A stretch of DNA of 64,000 nt from Angiostrongylus vasorum (GCA_018806985.1 JADANN010000032.1:152001-216000); one strand, 5' to 3'. Positions 30,646-43,900 are shown, counted from the stretch's first letter. A program made the numbers and translations. Notes: generated by a model from the letters alone, not told the origin.

Positions 30646-32533
30646 CCGAATCGCTCCGTCGATAAGTACTCTAGTGTCATCGTAAATGTTTTTTTTTCCT
30701 CGACTAAATGTTTTTCCTCGACTGCCCTAAAAACTCTCATTCTCCTCATTATTATGGTTTATGTGACTTGCCTGCTCTTATCTAATAATGACAATTATCT
30801 CAAATAACTTTTCTTTCTGTCCCTTCTTTCATATTTTCATGTTCACATGGCATATAGTCGTCCGCTGAAATCTAACTGGACAACGGCGGGATACAGCGCT
30901 TTGCGTCAGAACTTCATCCATTTCCACTGTACCTGCTAGATCATCATTGCCTTCCTGTTGTGAATGCAAAGTGAATGTATGTTGGTGGATATTTGGATCT
31001 GCAGATATCCTGCAGAAACATCCTAGAACCCATAAATTGAAAAAATGCGTTTTATGATTCGCGGATGGATCTGCTTACGGTTTATAGATCCCGGTCCTCG
31101 CCACTGCGAATGGCGCAGTTTCACAATGCGCTATCAAAAAAAATGTTCTTTTTTTTTGACAAACAATAAACAGCGTGAAAATCGTCGCTGTGGTCTGAAA
31201 TCTCGTTAATCAATAACACAATAAGGCTCTATAGGGATCTCAGTTCAACTTCATCAAAAACGATGACCATCAATCTTTTTCACTCTCTCTTTTTCTAACG
31301 TATTCTTCTCAAAATGCCATAAGCTACTGAAGTGCTTATATTTCAAAAATTATTAAATTAGGGTTTTAAGCCCTTTGTTTTCATGGTGTTGCTTTCTTTT
31401 TTTAAGCTTTTCGACTCATTTTTTTTTGGATAATGGGCACTTTGTAGCAGTTCGTTTCAGAACAATGGTTTATCGCATTCTGGGTATCGAACTGCTGTCT
31501 ACAACTACGAGTTATTCATTCGGCAAGGCTATAACGATTAGAAACGAGTTCAACATTCCATCCGGAAGCCGAGCTAGGATTAAATCGCTGTCAGGAATCA
31601 CTCTAGTCCCTCTAGTCCTGCGAACAAAATGGTGTATTTCCGTCAAGTGGTGACGAGTTCAGAAAGTAGCAGGACGGCTTTCGAGATTCCTTACTTAGAT
31701 ACTTGGATGGCCCGTCTTGACGAGTTGTGCGGACTCCAGCACATTTGCCATTCGTTTCCTTCCCTCGAGAAAGATTCTAGAGAAAGCAAATTTTATCTAG
31801 CCAGCAAATTGCAGTTCAAACGGAAATAGTGCTGGAGTCCGTACGACTCCTAATGACAGATTTTTTAGAGGAGTAATTTATCACGTCTTTTAATAAGCTT
31901 TCTACAATGAATGAAACATAGAATACTTATTTTCCAGTTGAAGTAAGTACAGGCAAGCGAGGAATATTAGGTTATTTAATATACCATGTGTTCATAATCG
32001 CATTATGAACTCTAGGCAACTACATGCACAACTTACTTGAAAACATCGGAATTCATAGCACAAGTGCAGTAGCAATCTCAATACTCACAGGAATGACTCC
32101 CATGCGGGTTTTGAGACCCCTCATTTAGGCGACAGCTCTCAAATTTCCGCGAAGAAGCACTTTTTACCAGATAATAATGATTATATTAGGCCTATTTGCC
32201 AATCAGATTAGTAGTAGTCGACCTAGCGATACTTGTCGCTCCTTGAACCACAATTTGAAACCTGGAAGGATTTTCTGCAAGATCCTTCAAGAAGTGTTAG
32301 GACATGAATATCGACGAACCAGCCTTGGTCATTTTTCCGTGGTTAGAACATGACGTTATTCCGATCATTCTAGATCGCGTTCAATTTTTTAAAAAATTCA
32401 CGGACAAGAAGACATATTGAGCTCCTTTCTGCATTAAAATTTTCTTGAACATCGCAAAACTTCAGTCTTTGTACTTCGCACAAGGAGGTGAGGAGCTTTA
32501 GTCTTTTACGTCGGGCGGCGAGACAACTGGTGG
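30646..32533. other. Spacer with a small RTE 3' fragment
   Basis: No gene is supported. The frames at 31,375-31,829 overlap each other. The RTE piece is listed separately. Confidence 0.4.
31690..31775 (-). mobile_element. RTE 3'-end fragment
   Basis: The complement encodes REGNEW-MCWSP and the ccatccaagtat end found at the 3' ends of the RTE copies at 25.9 kb and 59.3 kb. Confidence 0.6.
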
Positions 32534-32816
32534 TAAAAAGGATAAAGAATAAAGCTCTCGGCGTTGATCAATTTCTGAGGGATGTGCCATGCATTCGACT
32601 TCATTTAGCATCATTGGAGGTAACTGATTGGATATCTGGCCTTTACAATGATTCGCAGTGGCCTACTGACATTTCGAGCTAGTGCTGCTACCGTTCCAGA
32701 CATGTCTGGTACCAATTTGCCGACGCCGGAGGTATGGAAGGCTTGGTGAGTCTGGACCCCTGGATCTGTCCCATGTGCACTGCAGCGCACCTCCGACCAC
32801 TGCGCTACGCGAGCCC
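32534..32816 (-). repeat. SINE family A
   Basis: Near full length, minus. Tail aaaaggataaagaataaagc at left, head ccactgcgctacgcgagccc at right. Confidence 0.8.
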
Positions 32817-33132
32817 TGAAGTTTCATATATTACAATATAATCCTCATTAGCAAGTATCACATAATAATGAGTACAAAATTCGGAACACTTTGTTTCACT
32901 ATACATCAGAAAGCGAGTCAGAGCAACGAATGAAGTCAGATAGAAGTAATGTAAAAGTTAAGGTGAACAAATCAGAACGAAGAAGAACAAAAAATCTCAT
33001 ATCCAAGGAAATGATGAGGAAACCAAAACCTTCTTGCAAGACTCTATGATACAGCTAAATCACAATGCCTGAGGAGGAGTTCGTTTCCGTTTAATGCAGT
33101 CCGACGACCGCCGTTTCCGATTTCTCAATTAA

Positions 33133-33418
33133 ACTGTAGCACAGCAGTCAAAGGTGTCCTTGAATAAACACGTGGTCGTTGGTTTGATCCCACGCTCTGA
33201 GCTTACGAACTCTCTGTGCCTCCGAGGTCGGAAAATTGATGCAAGACTTGTCTAGGTAGATGACAGCACCGATTTGATGCATTTGTAGGTCACCGAAAGT
33301 CATTGTTTAGGCCAGAAATACATTCAAGAAGCTCTAAGGATGTTTAGTGATGTCGAATGCATAGCGCATCCTTCAAGGGTTGCCCAACGCCAAAAGCTCG
33401 AGAGCTTTACCCTTTGTC
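33133..33418 (+). repeat. SINE family A, diverged
   Basis: Head with TGTAGCACAGCAGTC (box A-like) and GGTTTGATCCC (box B-like), body with acttgtctagg and gtcgaatgcatagcgcatcc, and the usual gagctttaccctttg tail. Confidence 0.7.
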
Positions 33419-34134
33419 GTTTTTATGCAATGAAATCACAGTGCAAAACTAACAGAAACCGAGAAGCCCTTTCAATATTTCGTCTTTCTATTCACTTCGA
33501 TAGCGTCTTTAACGCAACTCTCTTGAACGCGCCATAAAACTCACGATACTAAATTGAAGTCTCTATCGAATTCACCACTCCGAATGTGCTTCTCATAGAG
33601 GAGCAACGCATTTTGGAGAGAGGTTTTCTTCTCTTATATATCTGGACAAAAGAAAACCACGTACTTTCACAATATTAGAACTGACTACCTCAACTAACGA
33701 ACTAAATCTTCATGTCAAAAAAGGAGTGAAATACTACTTATTGAGAAATTCTGCATCTTTTTGTTGAAGAAATTCTTTATTAAAAGGATACTGTATAAAA
33801 TAAAATCTTGTCACAGCTGTGTCGTAAACGGTGTTGTGCTCAACCAAAGAACTGCTCTGCAGGAAACTTCATGTACAACAACGATCACCACTGCTTAGAC
33901 AATAATGCATTGTTGTGCGTATTTATTTAATCGACACGACTTCACACATTGTACGGATCCTACTATTTATTCTATTCGATTCACTCCTCTGGATCCCTCA
34001 TTCTCGATCGCCTCCGGATTTGCATTTAGGTCCGACTCCTAATTGTGGATTTTGTCTTCTTCATGAAAGCGTAGAACACTGGTCAGATTGATCCTCTGTG
34101 GAATCCTGGGATATTTCTATTATCGCGTTCCTAG
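33419..34134. other. Spacer upstream of the 34-35 kb gene
   Basis: It probably holds intron and possibly earlier exons of the gene beginning at 34,135. None could be defined. Confidence 0.3.
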
Positions 34135-35158
34135 GTCTTTATCACGGGCTTCGTCGACACCGACCGACTTTATGAATCGGAAGAAGCATTTTTCACATGA
34201 GTCTGCTACTAGGGGGCAACCCGGAAGGTAAGGGAGTTGTTCGGATATGGTTAGTTTACGTCACCGATTGTAACGCGCCTATTGCAACGCGATGTTTTAA
34301 ATATCATGATTTACATGCTATATCACTCTCCATATTCTCATCTATTTTTCTCGAATATCAGAATACCATTGCGATTGTTCAACCTCTCACCATTTATAAT
34401 TAATGAATCGAATTCGGGATAATTTTCGACAAAAAATGGTTTCATTGTTTGCTCTAGCGCATAGTTAAATTGTATTGTGGTGATGATAAAGGATAAAAGA
34501 TAAAGCTCTTAGCGCTGATCAGTCCCTGAAGGATGCGCCATGCATTCGACTTCATTAAACATCATTTGGAGGTTTTGAATTGAATGCATATCTGGCCTTT
34601 ACAATGACTCGCGGTGGGTTACCGATATATCGAGCCAATGCTGCTGTCCTCTCAGACAAGTCTGAGGTATCAACTTGCCGACACGCAGAGATGGAAGGCT
34701 TGGTGGGCCATGGGCGTTGGGATCGATTCCACGTTTGTGTTGCGGGGCGTTTCGCACCACTGCGCTACACGCTCCCTATTGTTTCGTGATAATAAGAGTA
34801 AACGGCGTTCAGGAAGAAACTGTACTCGGAGATTGTCATTACACAGCAGTACCTGTGATTATGCAGACCCTTCCGAAGCCAGTACCTCACCATAGAAGAG
34901 GAACACAAAATCTTTGCACCAGAATGTGAAAATGATTCCTCTGTGGAAAATTGCTATGATCCCTGTGTGAAAATTTTCTTAACAGAAACAAAAATAACAT
35001 TTTCCTATAGACAGCAGTTTCGATTGGTGCTCAAATGGTGAGTGCGCTGCCAAATGCGGTTTATTTGCTCTTTTTTAGCGGATATCCACTAGATAAAAGC
35101 ACTTCATACCATGTAATTAAGAGAATCTCCAAATTATTGCATAGGAATACAGCTTCCG
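34135..35158 (+). CDS. Unrecognised host gene, three phase-matched exons
   Basis: Exons 34,135-34,227, 34,867-35,037 and 35,079-35,158. Acceptors TTCCTAG, ATTATGCAG and TTTTTTAG; donors GTAAGG, GTGAGT and GTGAGT. Phases agree at both junctions (2+1 in each). The second intron is 41 bases, typical of nematodes. The peptide is hydrophilic, with an acidic stretch (IEEEHKIF), a Cys cluster (PECEN, NCYDPC), then QQFRLVLKCGYPLD and a basic VIKRISKLLHRN. No domain was recognised. The first intron contains a SINE. Upstream exons are missing. The 3' end may be the exon at 35,258-35,313 or another further on. Confidence 0.5.
34488..34776 (-). repeat. SINE family A
   Basis: Near full length, minus, inside the intron between 34,227 and 34,867. 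Head at right (cactgcgctacacgctccc). Confidence 0.8.
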
Positions 35159-35257
35159 GTGAGTAAACATATTGCCATCGATGGACTTACCAACTCGAAG
35201 TGACGGCTACGAATAAGGAACTCATGTGTGCATTGTTTTTTTCTCCTCTTCTTGAAG

Positions 35258-35313
35258 AATTGAAGATGGATAGTCCGACATCGCTATTGTCCGTTGAAGA
35301 GATGACAAGTTAG
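35258..35313 (+). CDS. Possible terminal exon of the 34-35 kb gene
   Basis: A long pyrimidine tract ends ...CTTCTTGAAG (AAG acceptor, uncommon). Two bases complete the Gly/Glu codon left open at 35,158, then LKMDSPTSLLSVEEMTS and TAG. The phase fits. The acceptor is weak. Confidence 0.3.
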
Positions 35314-36273
35314 GGAATGGATCGGTATTTTAGTCTCCACAGCCTTGTATCTTCTACTTCTACTTCTGCTTTCACTTTCTGACTGAACACCCTCAATAGT
35401 TTATCGATACGAGTGCTTCTTAGTGTTGAAATATAATATAGGTCGTGAGCTCATCTCCGCAAAAGTGGAGTCTTGCAAGGTGATAAGGAGTTCAATATTT
35501 CCGTCCTAGAATGAAACTGTGAATAAAGCAGTGTTCAGGATCATTAGTGTCGTTTTGGCAACAACGTAATCAATAGCTGGTAAGTGGTTGCAACCCGAAG
35601 AAGCCTTACCACTCATTTTGATACTCCAGTGAACGTAAATCCTCCTAACAAGGAAACTGCCAGACAAATATAAATCACGCGAAAGCCCGAGAGCTCGCAA
35701 AATTCTTTGTGGTTTGTGAGAAATATGCCAATCTAGTAGTTAATAGGTATAAGCTGAACTGGTCACTTAGTTATGTTCGCCGCTCACCGTTCGAACGCTC
35801 ACCAGAAAAAATCTAAATCGACACGCTCACTTCTTTAGAAGACGGTTTTACTGTTTTATCTCACCAAACAGCACTTTACTGACCGATACCTTTTCACTTA
35901 TCACTCGCTTTTCTTTACGTTGCACAATTGATAGGGCTTGCAATGTATACCGCATCAAAATAGAGGACAGTTGGTGAAAGTAGGGAACAAATGCAGTGGA
36001 AACTCATGAGATTTTTTTGAGCACCTGTCTTCAGTCAAGGTTGTGGTTAACAATATATTCATGAAACGCTGGTTTATTAGCACTATGGTAAGTTACACTA
36101 AAAACAAAAGAGCAATCGCCGCCTCGTCGAATGCCATGAAAATTGGCTCTGTGAAGCTTTATCGAAACAAGTAACAAGATAATTCGGTACTTCACTCGAT
36201 TTTATTGCGAAGAAGAAAAATTCCTGCGAAGTTTTTTTTTCCAAGTTTACCTTTCTTTCACTCATTTTTTTTC
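35314..36273. other. Spacer, no feature
   Basis: No frame above 64 codons and no repeat recognised. Confidence 0.4.
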
Positions 36274-37049
36274 TAGAGAGAATGGATGAGAAACTTTGTG
36301 GTTTCGGCCCAGTACGCCGTCCTCAATCGCTCAACCGTCAGTCAACCAATCGCAAGAATCGCTTCCGCACAGCAGGAATTCATTAGAAAACCACTTTCTA
36401 TGCCACAAAGGCCGGCGACTTTCTCTGGTAAAGTATTAAAAACACGCTAGCTTATTTTGAGATCGGAGGAGAAAAACCATGCACGGTCGCCTATGTCAAT
36501 GATATGAAGAGACGACAGGTTTTTAGAAACAACCGAAACCAAATACGAACCAGACCACTGCTAAGGAAGGCAAGTGTAAAACAACGAAACAAACTTAGAA
36601 GCGACCGGCCAGCATTTCACGCGAGCAACTGCCATATAACCATGAGAAAATGCTCACTTCACGAGTCGCCATTAATCAATCCTTTGTTGGTGCCAACTTT
36701 AAGAAAATTCATACCATGCAAAAGTGCCGAAGCTACCACGTACGGTAATAAGGCAGACTGGCAAACAGGTGCAATTCAGAGGCAAATAACTATTGCTCGA
36801 ATTAGACGGCTCAATGCACTTGTGTTCGTCGCGACAGCGTACTCATTTTCGAAACTCAATTGTTTCGCGAAAGACGCAGTTGTCGGCTTCCCACGTTCGT
36901 CGTTACTCAGTTCATGGTCGCATCGCTCATGAGGCAACGCTGTCGTCTTCCGCAGTTCCTCGCCTTTCCATGCGCTCGCTTACTCAAGCGCACTTGACCC
37001 TTAATAGGAAAATAATGCGCTACTGTTTTCCATCATCCCTAGAACTATA
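36274..37049 (+). CDS. Candidate two-exon 3' end of an unknown gene
   Basis: Exon one follows a TTTTTTTTCTAG acceptor (36,273-36,276) and stays open for about 50 codons (FVVSAQYAVLNRS, ARIASAQQEF) to donor GTAAAG at 36,432. It leaves one base, which is completed by two bases after an acceptor-like GCTCGAATTAG at about 36,809. From there about 80 Ser/Arg-rich codons run to a stop at 37,047-37,049. The second frame overlaps a 142-codon frame starting at 36,504, which lacks splice support. It could be a basic cytoplasmic tail. Unrecognised. Confidence 0.3.
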
Positions 37050-38329
37050 GTGATTATGATTCAGTGATTTGAAGCAACGACTAGTTCAAATTACGATTAA
37101 TCTACTATGTGCGAGCGAGAAACAAGACACACTATCTTCTGAAACCTTCGAAGTGAATCATTTCAGCATATTAATAACTCGTTTCTACAGATGACGAGTT
37201 CAAGTTTTAACTATTAAGACCACTAAGTGGCGTTTATTTGTCTCCAACAATGGTTTACAAAAACCATTAAGCAGCTTGAATTATGGCTTCTTCATATGGG
37301 CTTGCCATCTCAACTATCGAATAGTTAAACATAACTTATCGAATAGTTAGTAGCTTTGAAAGCAATTCCATTCGAGCGATGCTCGCTCCACTGGACTCGA
37401 TCCGATGCGACTACGAACAATCACATCGCAACAACGGTCCACATATGTAGAAGATGAAGAAGTCTAAACGTCAGCGGAATACATTTCTATCCCAACCTCA
37501 TGTTTGCTTAATAATCAAAGCATAGAGGACTAAGTTTAAACAAATAACGAACAGAGAACAACAACCGTTTAGCTTGACTTGCTGGACGTTCCCGTCCATG
37601 ACTTCTGAGCAGAGTTTCCCACTCATGAATAAGTCACCTCACCGGTTGCCTTTCCATGATGCCTTATGAAAAGTGTGAGCCATGGCCTTCCAAGAACTTC
37701 CGATTTTTCCGACGCTCCGCCCCGGTTCTGACTTCACTGACGCCGCCTGCAATGGCGCCTTCACGCCAGCTCCAGCAGCTCGATCACTCCACACAACGTC
37801 CGTTCTTCCAGCTCGCTAGTCCGTTCAATTAATCCTTTTATCCGAGTCTATGCTACTTTTTTTGTTCGTTTCGCTATCATTTCTCCGTGGTGGTAGGCGT
37901 TTTTTGGAACATGTCTCAGTTGCTGCATTTATTCCGTATACTGAATTTCAATGAAAAGAAACCTTTCCATAGAAGTTGTTGGTATGGCAGTTCTTTTACT
38001 CGCAGCTTCGTGATGGTTTTAGCAAAAGACGGACAACACAATGAGGAGAGACGTTTCCTCATTTCCTATATTTTTCATTTATTCCTTCTTTCCAGATATC
38101 CTATGTTCTTCTTCCTCTTTGAAAACAACTGTTTCTGCCATTTACATAGATTTGGTTTCATCATTGTGTCATACAACACAACGAATTCGAGGGCAGTATT
38201 ACTTAAAATCATTTTTCCTAGTCAATGTGATGGTAATACGGTTCATATTTTATTGCTGAACACGCACATAGGTGGCAAGGAAGGTGCAGTGGAATGTGAT
38301 TCAATGGGACGCATGCTCCTTCAAACCTG
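37050..38329. other. Spacer, no firm feature
   Basis: A 147-codon frame at 37,887-38,330 is rich in Phe, Leu and Ser from T-rich DNA, and a second frame overlaps it. Neither shows a domain. Confidence 0.35.
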
Positions 38330-38640
38330 ACAAGGTAACCAAGCATCTCATCCCTCCGAGGTGGAGAAATAGCCGCCACATTTGTCTGGGAAGAGCCACC
38401 TTCAACGCACAAAGCTAATGACTATGTGTGGTGAAGATTTGGGATCGCTGTCCCAGGATTCGATGGAGAATTGAACCGACCACCACTCAGCAATCATGAA
38501 GAAAGAAAATCCTTTAGCAGCAGCCGAATACTCGTCTGAAGGTCTTCGCGAAAGTGAATGCTGTGAAAAAAATGAACTTAAACAAGTGTTAGGGTCTGGA
38601 CAATATGTCTGGTCACATAGCAATAAATAAGTAAATAATG
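38330..38640 (+). repeat. Family D repeat
   Basis: Body motifs gagaattgaaccgaccaccactcag, atgaagaaagaaaatcct and gcagcagccgaat match the 7.3 kb copy. The head is diverged. Confidence 0.45.
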
Positions 38641-39301
38641 AAGCCATGGATATATATTGCTCTGAACTATCCAAAGGAGCCGAGTTGCTTTTCAACCGAG
38701 CATGAATGAAGTCTTTAAATCCCTATTCTCCTAATCTTCGGAAGAAGGGAATTTTTTGTAGAAGTGAAAACATGTTCGAAATAAATTCGATTATCCCACA
38801 TTCTTCTTATTGAGTGGGTTCTTCTTATAAGTCGTTTGTTTATTCGATTTTTACAGCTTAACATTCTATATGCTTGCTACTGTCACTCATTTCACTTTTC
38901 TTGCCGTCTTTTTTTTTCGCCAAGAAGCATTCTATCACTCAGTTGCTTGAACTGTGGCTTTCAGTGCTTTTAGACTTACATAAGTTATGCTGAACTAATC
39001 TGAACCGTGGTGATGATATGAATGTGAAGAGGGGCAGCGGTTGTCAACGATCGGTCTTCTTCGTATCATTGACGCTGCTCTTGTTCTCTTTCACTTTTAC
39101 AATAGGGTGAGTTCCAAGTTCTCGGAAAATTCTCTAAAAACGCCTCAAAGCTTTTTGAAAAGGTATGTGGATCCTAAAGAAAGAAACCATAAGTAAAAGA
39201 CTTTTGAGTGAACTTAAAAACGGTGGTGGTGGTGAAAACTGTTACTGTTTCCCCATGCATGCGGAAATACAGCGCTAAATTTGCCTTTTACATGTTAAGA
39301 G

Positions 39302-39604
39302 ATTTTGTATGAAAAAAAGGGTAAAGCTCTCGGTGTTGATCAATCCTTGAGCGATGCGCCATGCATTCGACTTCATTAAGTATTGTTGGAGGTGACTGAA
39401 TAGATATATGGCCTTTACAATGACTCGCGGTGGCCTACCGATATATCGAGCCAGTGCTGTTACCCTTTCTGACAAGTCTGGTACCAATTTGCCGACCCTG
39501 GAGGGATGGAAGGCCTGGTGGGCCATGGGCGCGGGGATCGATCCCATGTTTATCGCAAGGCGCCTCCGACCAGTGCGCTACAAGCGCCCTTTGTTATTTT
39601 GTAT
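39302..39604 (-). repeat. SINE family A with target-site duplication
   Basis: Element 39,311-39,595, minus. ATTTTGTAT is present at 39,302-39,310 and again at 39,596-39,604, a perfect 9-base duplication. Body and head are close to the family consensus, so this is one of the younger copies. Confidence 0.88.
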
Positions 39605-40054
39605 AAAATGTGTAAAATGGAGAATTGTTCATAATCTGAACCCTCCTCACTCTCCTCCCTCCTCTCCCCGTTTTTTTTCCATCTATGCGTTTTCTGTAAC
39701 CTTTAACCATTCCTCAGTAAAATCACAGCGCATCTTAAGCATTTAAGTCATCGTTGCGAAATTTATTTTGTAGGTTCTAACTGTTGGAATTAATTCTTTC
39801 CTTAGCTTATTCAGAACGCTAAGGCTCCCCAAAGTACTATGCAAGAGGTGCTTGATTATTTGTTGGATGATTACTATGCTTGCAAACCTTTTCTCTCAAT
39901 TTCTTCGCAAATACCTGCACAGTTCAATGATTTCTGGGTTTTTTACTAGACCGTTATGCCCGGTTGGATACCATAGTGGCCACATGTCCTTCGCCCATGG
40001 GTCGATATCGACACTGCGGTATCAGCTTCTAGTTAAATGGGTTCCAGAACTGTT

Positions 40055-40245
40055 TCACCATAGCCACAACGATGGTGAGATATTCGCAAAACTTGGAGCC
40101 CGGGCTAAATCGAACCACGATTTTCCCTTTCCGGGGGTGGCGCACCACGCACTGTGCCACGGAGGCTCTTGCTCTGCGTTTCTCTCAGCTAGTTTTTCTA
40201 CTTAACGCTGCTATCAGCAATCTTCCATCAGCGGGATTGGTCATA
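40055..40245 (-). repeat. Family B tRNA-like repeat
   Basis: Minus copy from ccacaacgatggtgagatattcgc through the tRNA-like part to the ggattgg motif. Confidence 0.65.
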
Positions 40246-41796
40246 GTTCATTAGATTGTTTCACCACAATATTTTCATTAACTTGATAGCTAATCGAAAG
40301 CAGATAAGAACGGCAGGGGTAAGACCGTAAATGGCATTCCCTACACTTCATAGTTCACACAAAACGTTCCCTCCAGGTACACTGACCGGCCATTTGAACA
40401 ACAATTAAATGCTATTTCATTTTAATCGCTCTGTTATTAAATGGAATGTGCGAACATAAAAAACCGAACAACATAAGCTGCAAACTACTTCCAAGCGCTG
40501 AAAACAATGTGATTAAATAACGTACCATAGTAACGCACCGTAAGTGGTGGCATGTATATCATTGAAACCCATAAAACGATAGAGCGAAGTTTCCGAGACA
40601 ATTCTGTTAGCATGTTCACAACCCCTAGCGCCCTTTAGTTATTGGAAAAAATAGTTTTATCACCAAAAAAACCAGATGGTCCGTAGCTGATGAGAACTTT
40701 CTCATATTCTATTGGGCCAGCAGAGCTAAACAACGCACCCCCATTATGGGTTAACTAGCACTGTGTCTACCTCATTCCTCCTCCAACTGTTTGTTTTTAG
40801 GAGGTTATCAGGGGAGACAACGTAAGTTTTCGACATCTTTATATAAGCTGACGAACATTTAGCGCCGACCGCAGAATTTCGTCGTGCAGAACCTATTTTT
40901 CATCCTGTCATAATCTTACAGAGAACTGAATCGTTTTTGTTGCACATAAGAAGGGCAACACACACCTCAGAACTGCAATATATTTGCACTCTGTCCATAG
41001 GATATCAATTTTTCAGTCTTCCATTTCTTTTTTTCAAGTTCCCACTTTGTTAGTTGTTCCGAAGCTTGTTGTAACTACGCGTAGTTCTCCACCTATTGTT
41101 CGAAGGCATGTGAATCATCCCAGGCCGTGTCTTTTCGGCATACTCGTCGATGCCAACGGGTCGTTGTCGATAGTTCTCGTTCGTCTCTAAGGTCTTTCTT
41201 TCCATCAGAAACTACTGAAAGCAATGTTGCAGCGTATCTTCAATGCGTTGAGCTTCCGTACAACACACGTGCTGCTTGCTTCAGCCGGCGCAGTTAGCAA
41301 AACCAAGCTTTCCATACCTCCGAAGTCGCTAATTTGGTGCCGGACTTTTCTGGGACAATAAAAAACTCTGGTGAATCGTTAAATCCTCAGCAACTGTATT
41401 GATTGAATATGAATTTAATCAGCTCTACAATACGAATGAAGTAGAATGCACGACGCGTTCCGAGGCGACAGACCAACGGCGAACAAGTCAAGTTTCGTGC
41501 AACTTTGATGTTAGGAGACATCTTTAAGATTTCAAGTCCAATTTTAGATGCACAGCGTTTTCTTTTGGAAAAACTTCCTCTAACTTGCTTTAGGTTATCA
41601 GTATACCCGTAAACTGGAACTGAAATTGAATGTAAATTGATTACAAACTAGTGTGGAAACAAAATGATAAGACCCGGTAACAACTACATTGAAGGTTGCG
41701 CTTGAAAACAGCACACATTAAAAAACACACGGACATACAATGTCAACGACACCCTGTCATTAAAAAAGAAAAGGCATTAAATAAAAGCCAAAACAT
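40246..41796. other. Spacer with a short SINE fragment
   Basis: 41,300-41,365 (ccaagctttccatacctccgaagtcg) is a fragment of SINE family A or D. Otherwise nothing was identified. Confidence 0.4.
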
Positions 41797-42040
41797 TGTG
41801 ATTTCGAATGCAGCTTCAGCTTAACTTGGTTCGATGACGAATAGTGCTCCCCAGATGATTCCCGTCGATGAGTGATTGTTGGTGGCACCGTTAGGGTAAA
41901 GAAATTGTCTGAGAGACAAAGCTATTTACTCTATTAGTGCAGTGGATGACATGAGAGCCCCTGAAAAGGATAGTGGCGGGCTCGAAGCGCACCTGAAGTT
42001 CCGAGTTTTGCACACATCACCCTTGTGATCATAAACTGTT
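41797..42040 (+). repeat. Family B tRNA-like repeat
   Basis: Plus copy with cttcagcttaacttggttcga, gattgttggtggcacc and the box B-like GCGGGCTCGAAGC. Confidence 0.65.
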
Positions 42041-42349
42041 ATTTTAGAACAGATCCTTTCGAAGGCAAAATCCGCGCTAATTTTCAGAACATCAAAATTT
42101 CTCCGTTAAGTACTTGATTTACTTTATTTTTATCCTTTTGGTCAGTCGATAACGATGAGTACTTCAGCGCTAACGAAAGAACACAAGTGGACCGTCTCAG
42201 AAACAACCAACACTCGGTGCGGAATTTGACAGCTGAGGCAACAAGCTCGTATTCGAACGCTAGTGCTCTGCTGTCCGACCTGCTCGCTGACTACGATATT
42301 CGTCTACGGCCCGGATTCGGCGGTGAGACACTCTTTGTTGTGAGATGAG

Positions 42350-42690
42350 TGAAACTCAGGAGCTCACTTGAGCTTCGAACCCGGGGCTACTCTTACCTGG
42401 GCTTACCTGTTTACCACCGCGCCCACCTAGGTGCTTGCTTTGCCTTTCTCTCAGCTAGTATTTTTGCCATAACGGTGCCGTGAACAGTAACCCGTCAATG
42501 GGAATAGTCTGGAGAGCAGAGATCGTCATTGAACCCAGTTGAGCTGAAGGTGCTGTCGAAATTACAATATTTCAGCTTTCATTTATTCCATATTATTGAG
42601 GAGGGGTAATTGCGGGTTCAAAGCCGAACTGAAGTTCCCAGTTTTACTCATATCTCAGTATCACTATAGTTCTGCTTCACTTCGTATCAT
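42350..42690. repeat. Family B inverted pair
   Basis: The minus copy (42,350-42,590) is followed by a partial plus copy (42,598-42,690), back to back as at 2.2 kb and 58.6 kb. Confidence 0.6.
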
Positions 42691-43090
42691 GTCATGAAAA
42701 AGGAATGGCAGTACATGAAAAAAGACTTAAGACTTTTTGTTCTATCGGTTTCGACGTTGGGCTTGTCGTAATATCAAAATCATGACGTGGTCGATCCTTC
42801 TTAGAACATTCGCGATGAAGCTGGTTTTCCGACAACTGACTGTAATTTCTTAATTGCTAGAGTTGTTGTTGAAGAGTAATGAACCTTACAGCTCATGAAA
42901 GACACTTTGTCTTTTAACACCATAATGTTTATGTGTATGTCAATTTTACAAATTGTTGCTTAGCTTTTAGACTGATTATATTGCTTTTGACTCTAATTAG
43001 TGACCAATATTTGCTCAAATTATTGAGCTTACAATTAGCGATATACTCTAGCTATATTATTCTATGATATTCTAACTAGTGATATTTATT

Positions 43091-43363
43091 ATGAGGTGCA
43101 GCGTAATGGTCGGAGGCTCCCTGCAGCACACACGTGGAATCGACCCCCGTCATTCGTGGCTCACCAAGCCTTCCATCCTTCCGGGGTCGGCAAATTGATA
43201 GCAGATTTGTCTGGTAGGATATCAGCACTGGCTCATCGGTAGGCCACCGCGAGTGATTCTAAAGGCCAGGTGTGCGTTCAATCAACTCCAGACGATGCTT
43301 AATGAAGTCGGATGCATGGCGTATCCCTCAGTCAACTCCGAGAGCTTTATCCTTCACCCTTTG
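43091..43363 (+). repeat. SINE family A
   Basis: Plus copy. Head GGTGCAGCGTAATGGTCGG with box B GGAATCGACCC. Tail gagctttatccttcaccc. Confidence 0.8.
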
Positions 43364-43888
43364 TTGTGAGGTGAAATGTTTTGGCTTCAACTTAAAAACG
43401 GTGGTTATATTTGCAGAATTTGCAATGACCGTAATTCATAGGGTCTCGAATGGGTTAGTTAGGTGAGCAACTCGTAGTCTTCCATCTTATTAAGCGTTTG
43501 GATCGCTTCTTCAACATTTTTTTGACAGCGAAATTTACGGACTGCTGAAATCACTGTCAACGTTATTCTCACGGAATGCCTATAAGTGCCATCAAATGAA
43601 TGTAATACACTTTTCTCATAACACAATCCGATTTGTAAATGACGTAGAAGCAAATTATAGGAAGGGAACTTGGTAGGAAATTTATCGGAACACAGCCATT
43701 TCAGTACATACATAACTCATTGCAATAAATGATCATGTCTTCCGCCCATGCGGTTGATGGTAGTGCATCGCATTTAGTCATTTAAGCTCCCCCTTTTTTT
43801 CGCTGAATCTTACGGTTGGTTATAAACACATTTGCTTGCCTCGGTTGAAAACTTACTAGTGTTAGAAAAAAAATCACAAAGACGGCAT

Positions 43889-43900
43889 ACTAATGTCAGT
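43889..43900. repeat. Target-site repeat, copy 1 of 3
   Basis: ACTAATGTCAGT, also at 44,139-44,150 and 45,117-45,128. Confidence 0.8.

Noticed and set aside
37887..38330. 147-codon plus-strand frame, the longest non-transposon frame on the plus strand
   Set aside because: It is Phe/Leu/Ser-rich from T-rich DNA, has another open frame overlapping it, and shows no domain or splice support.
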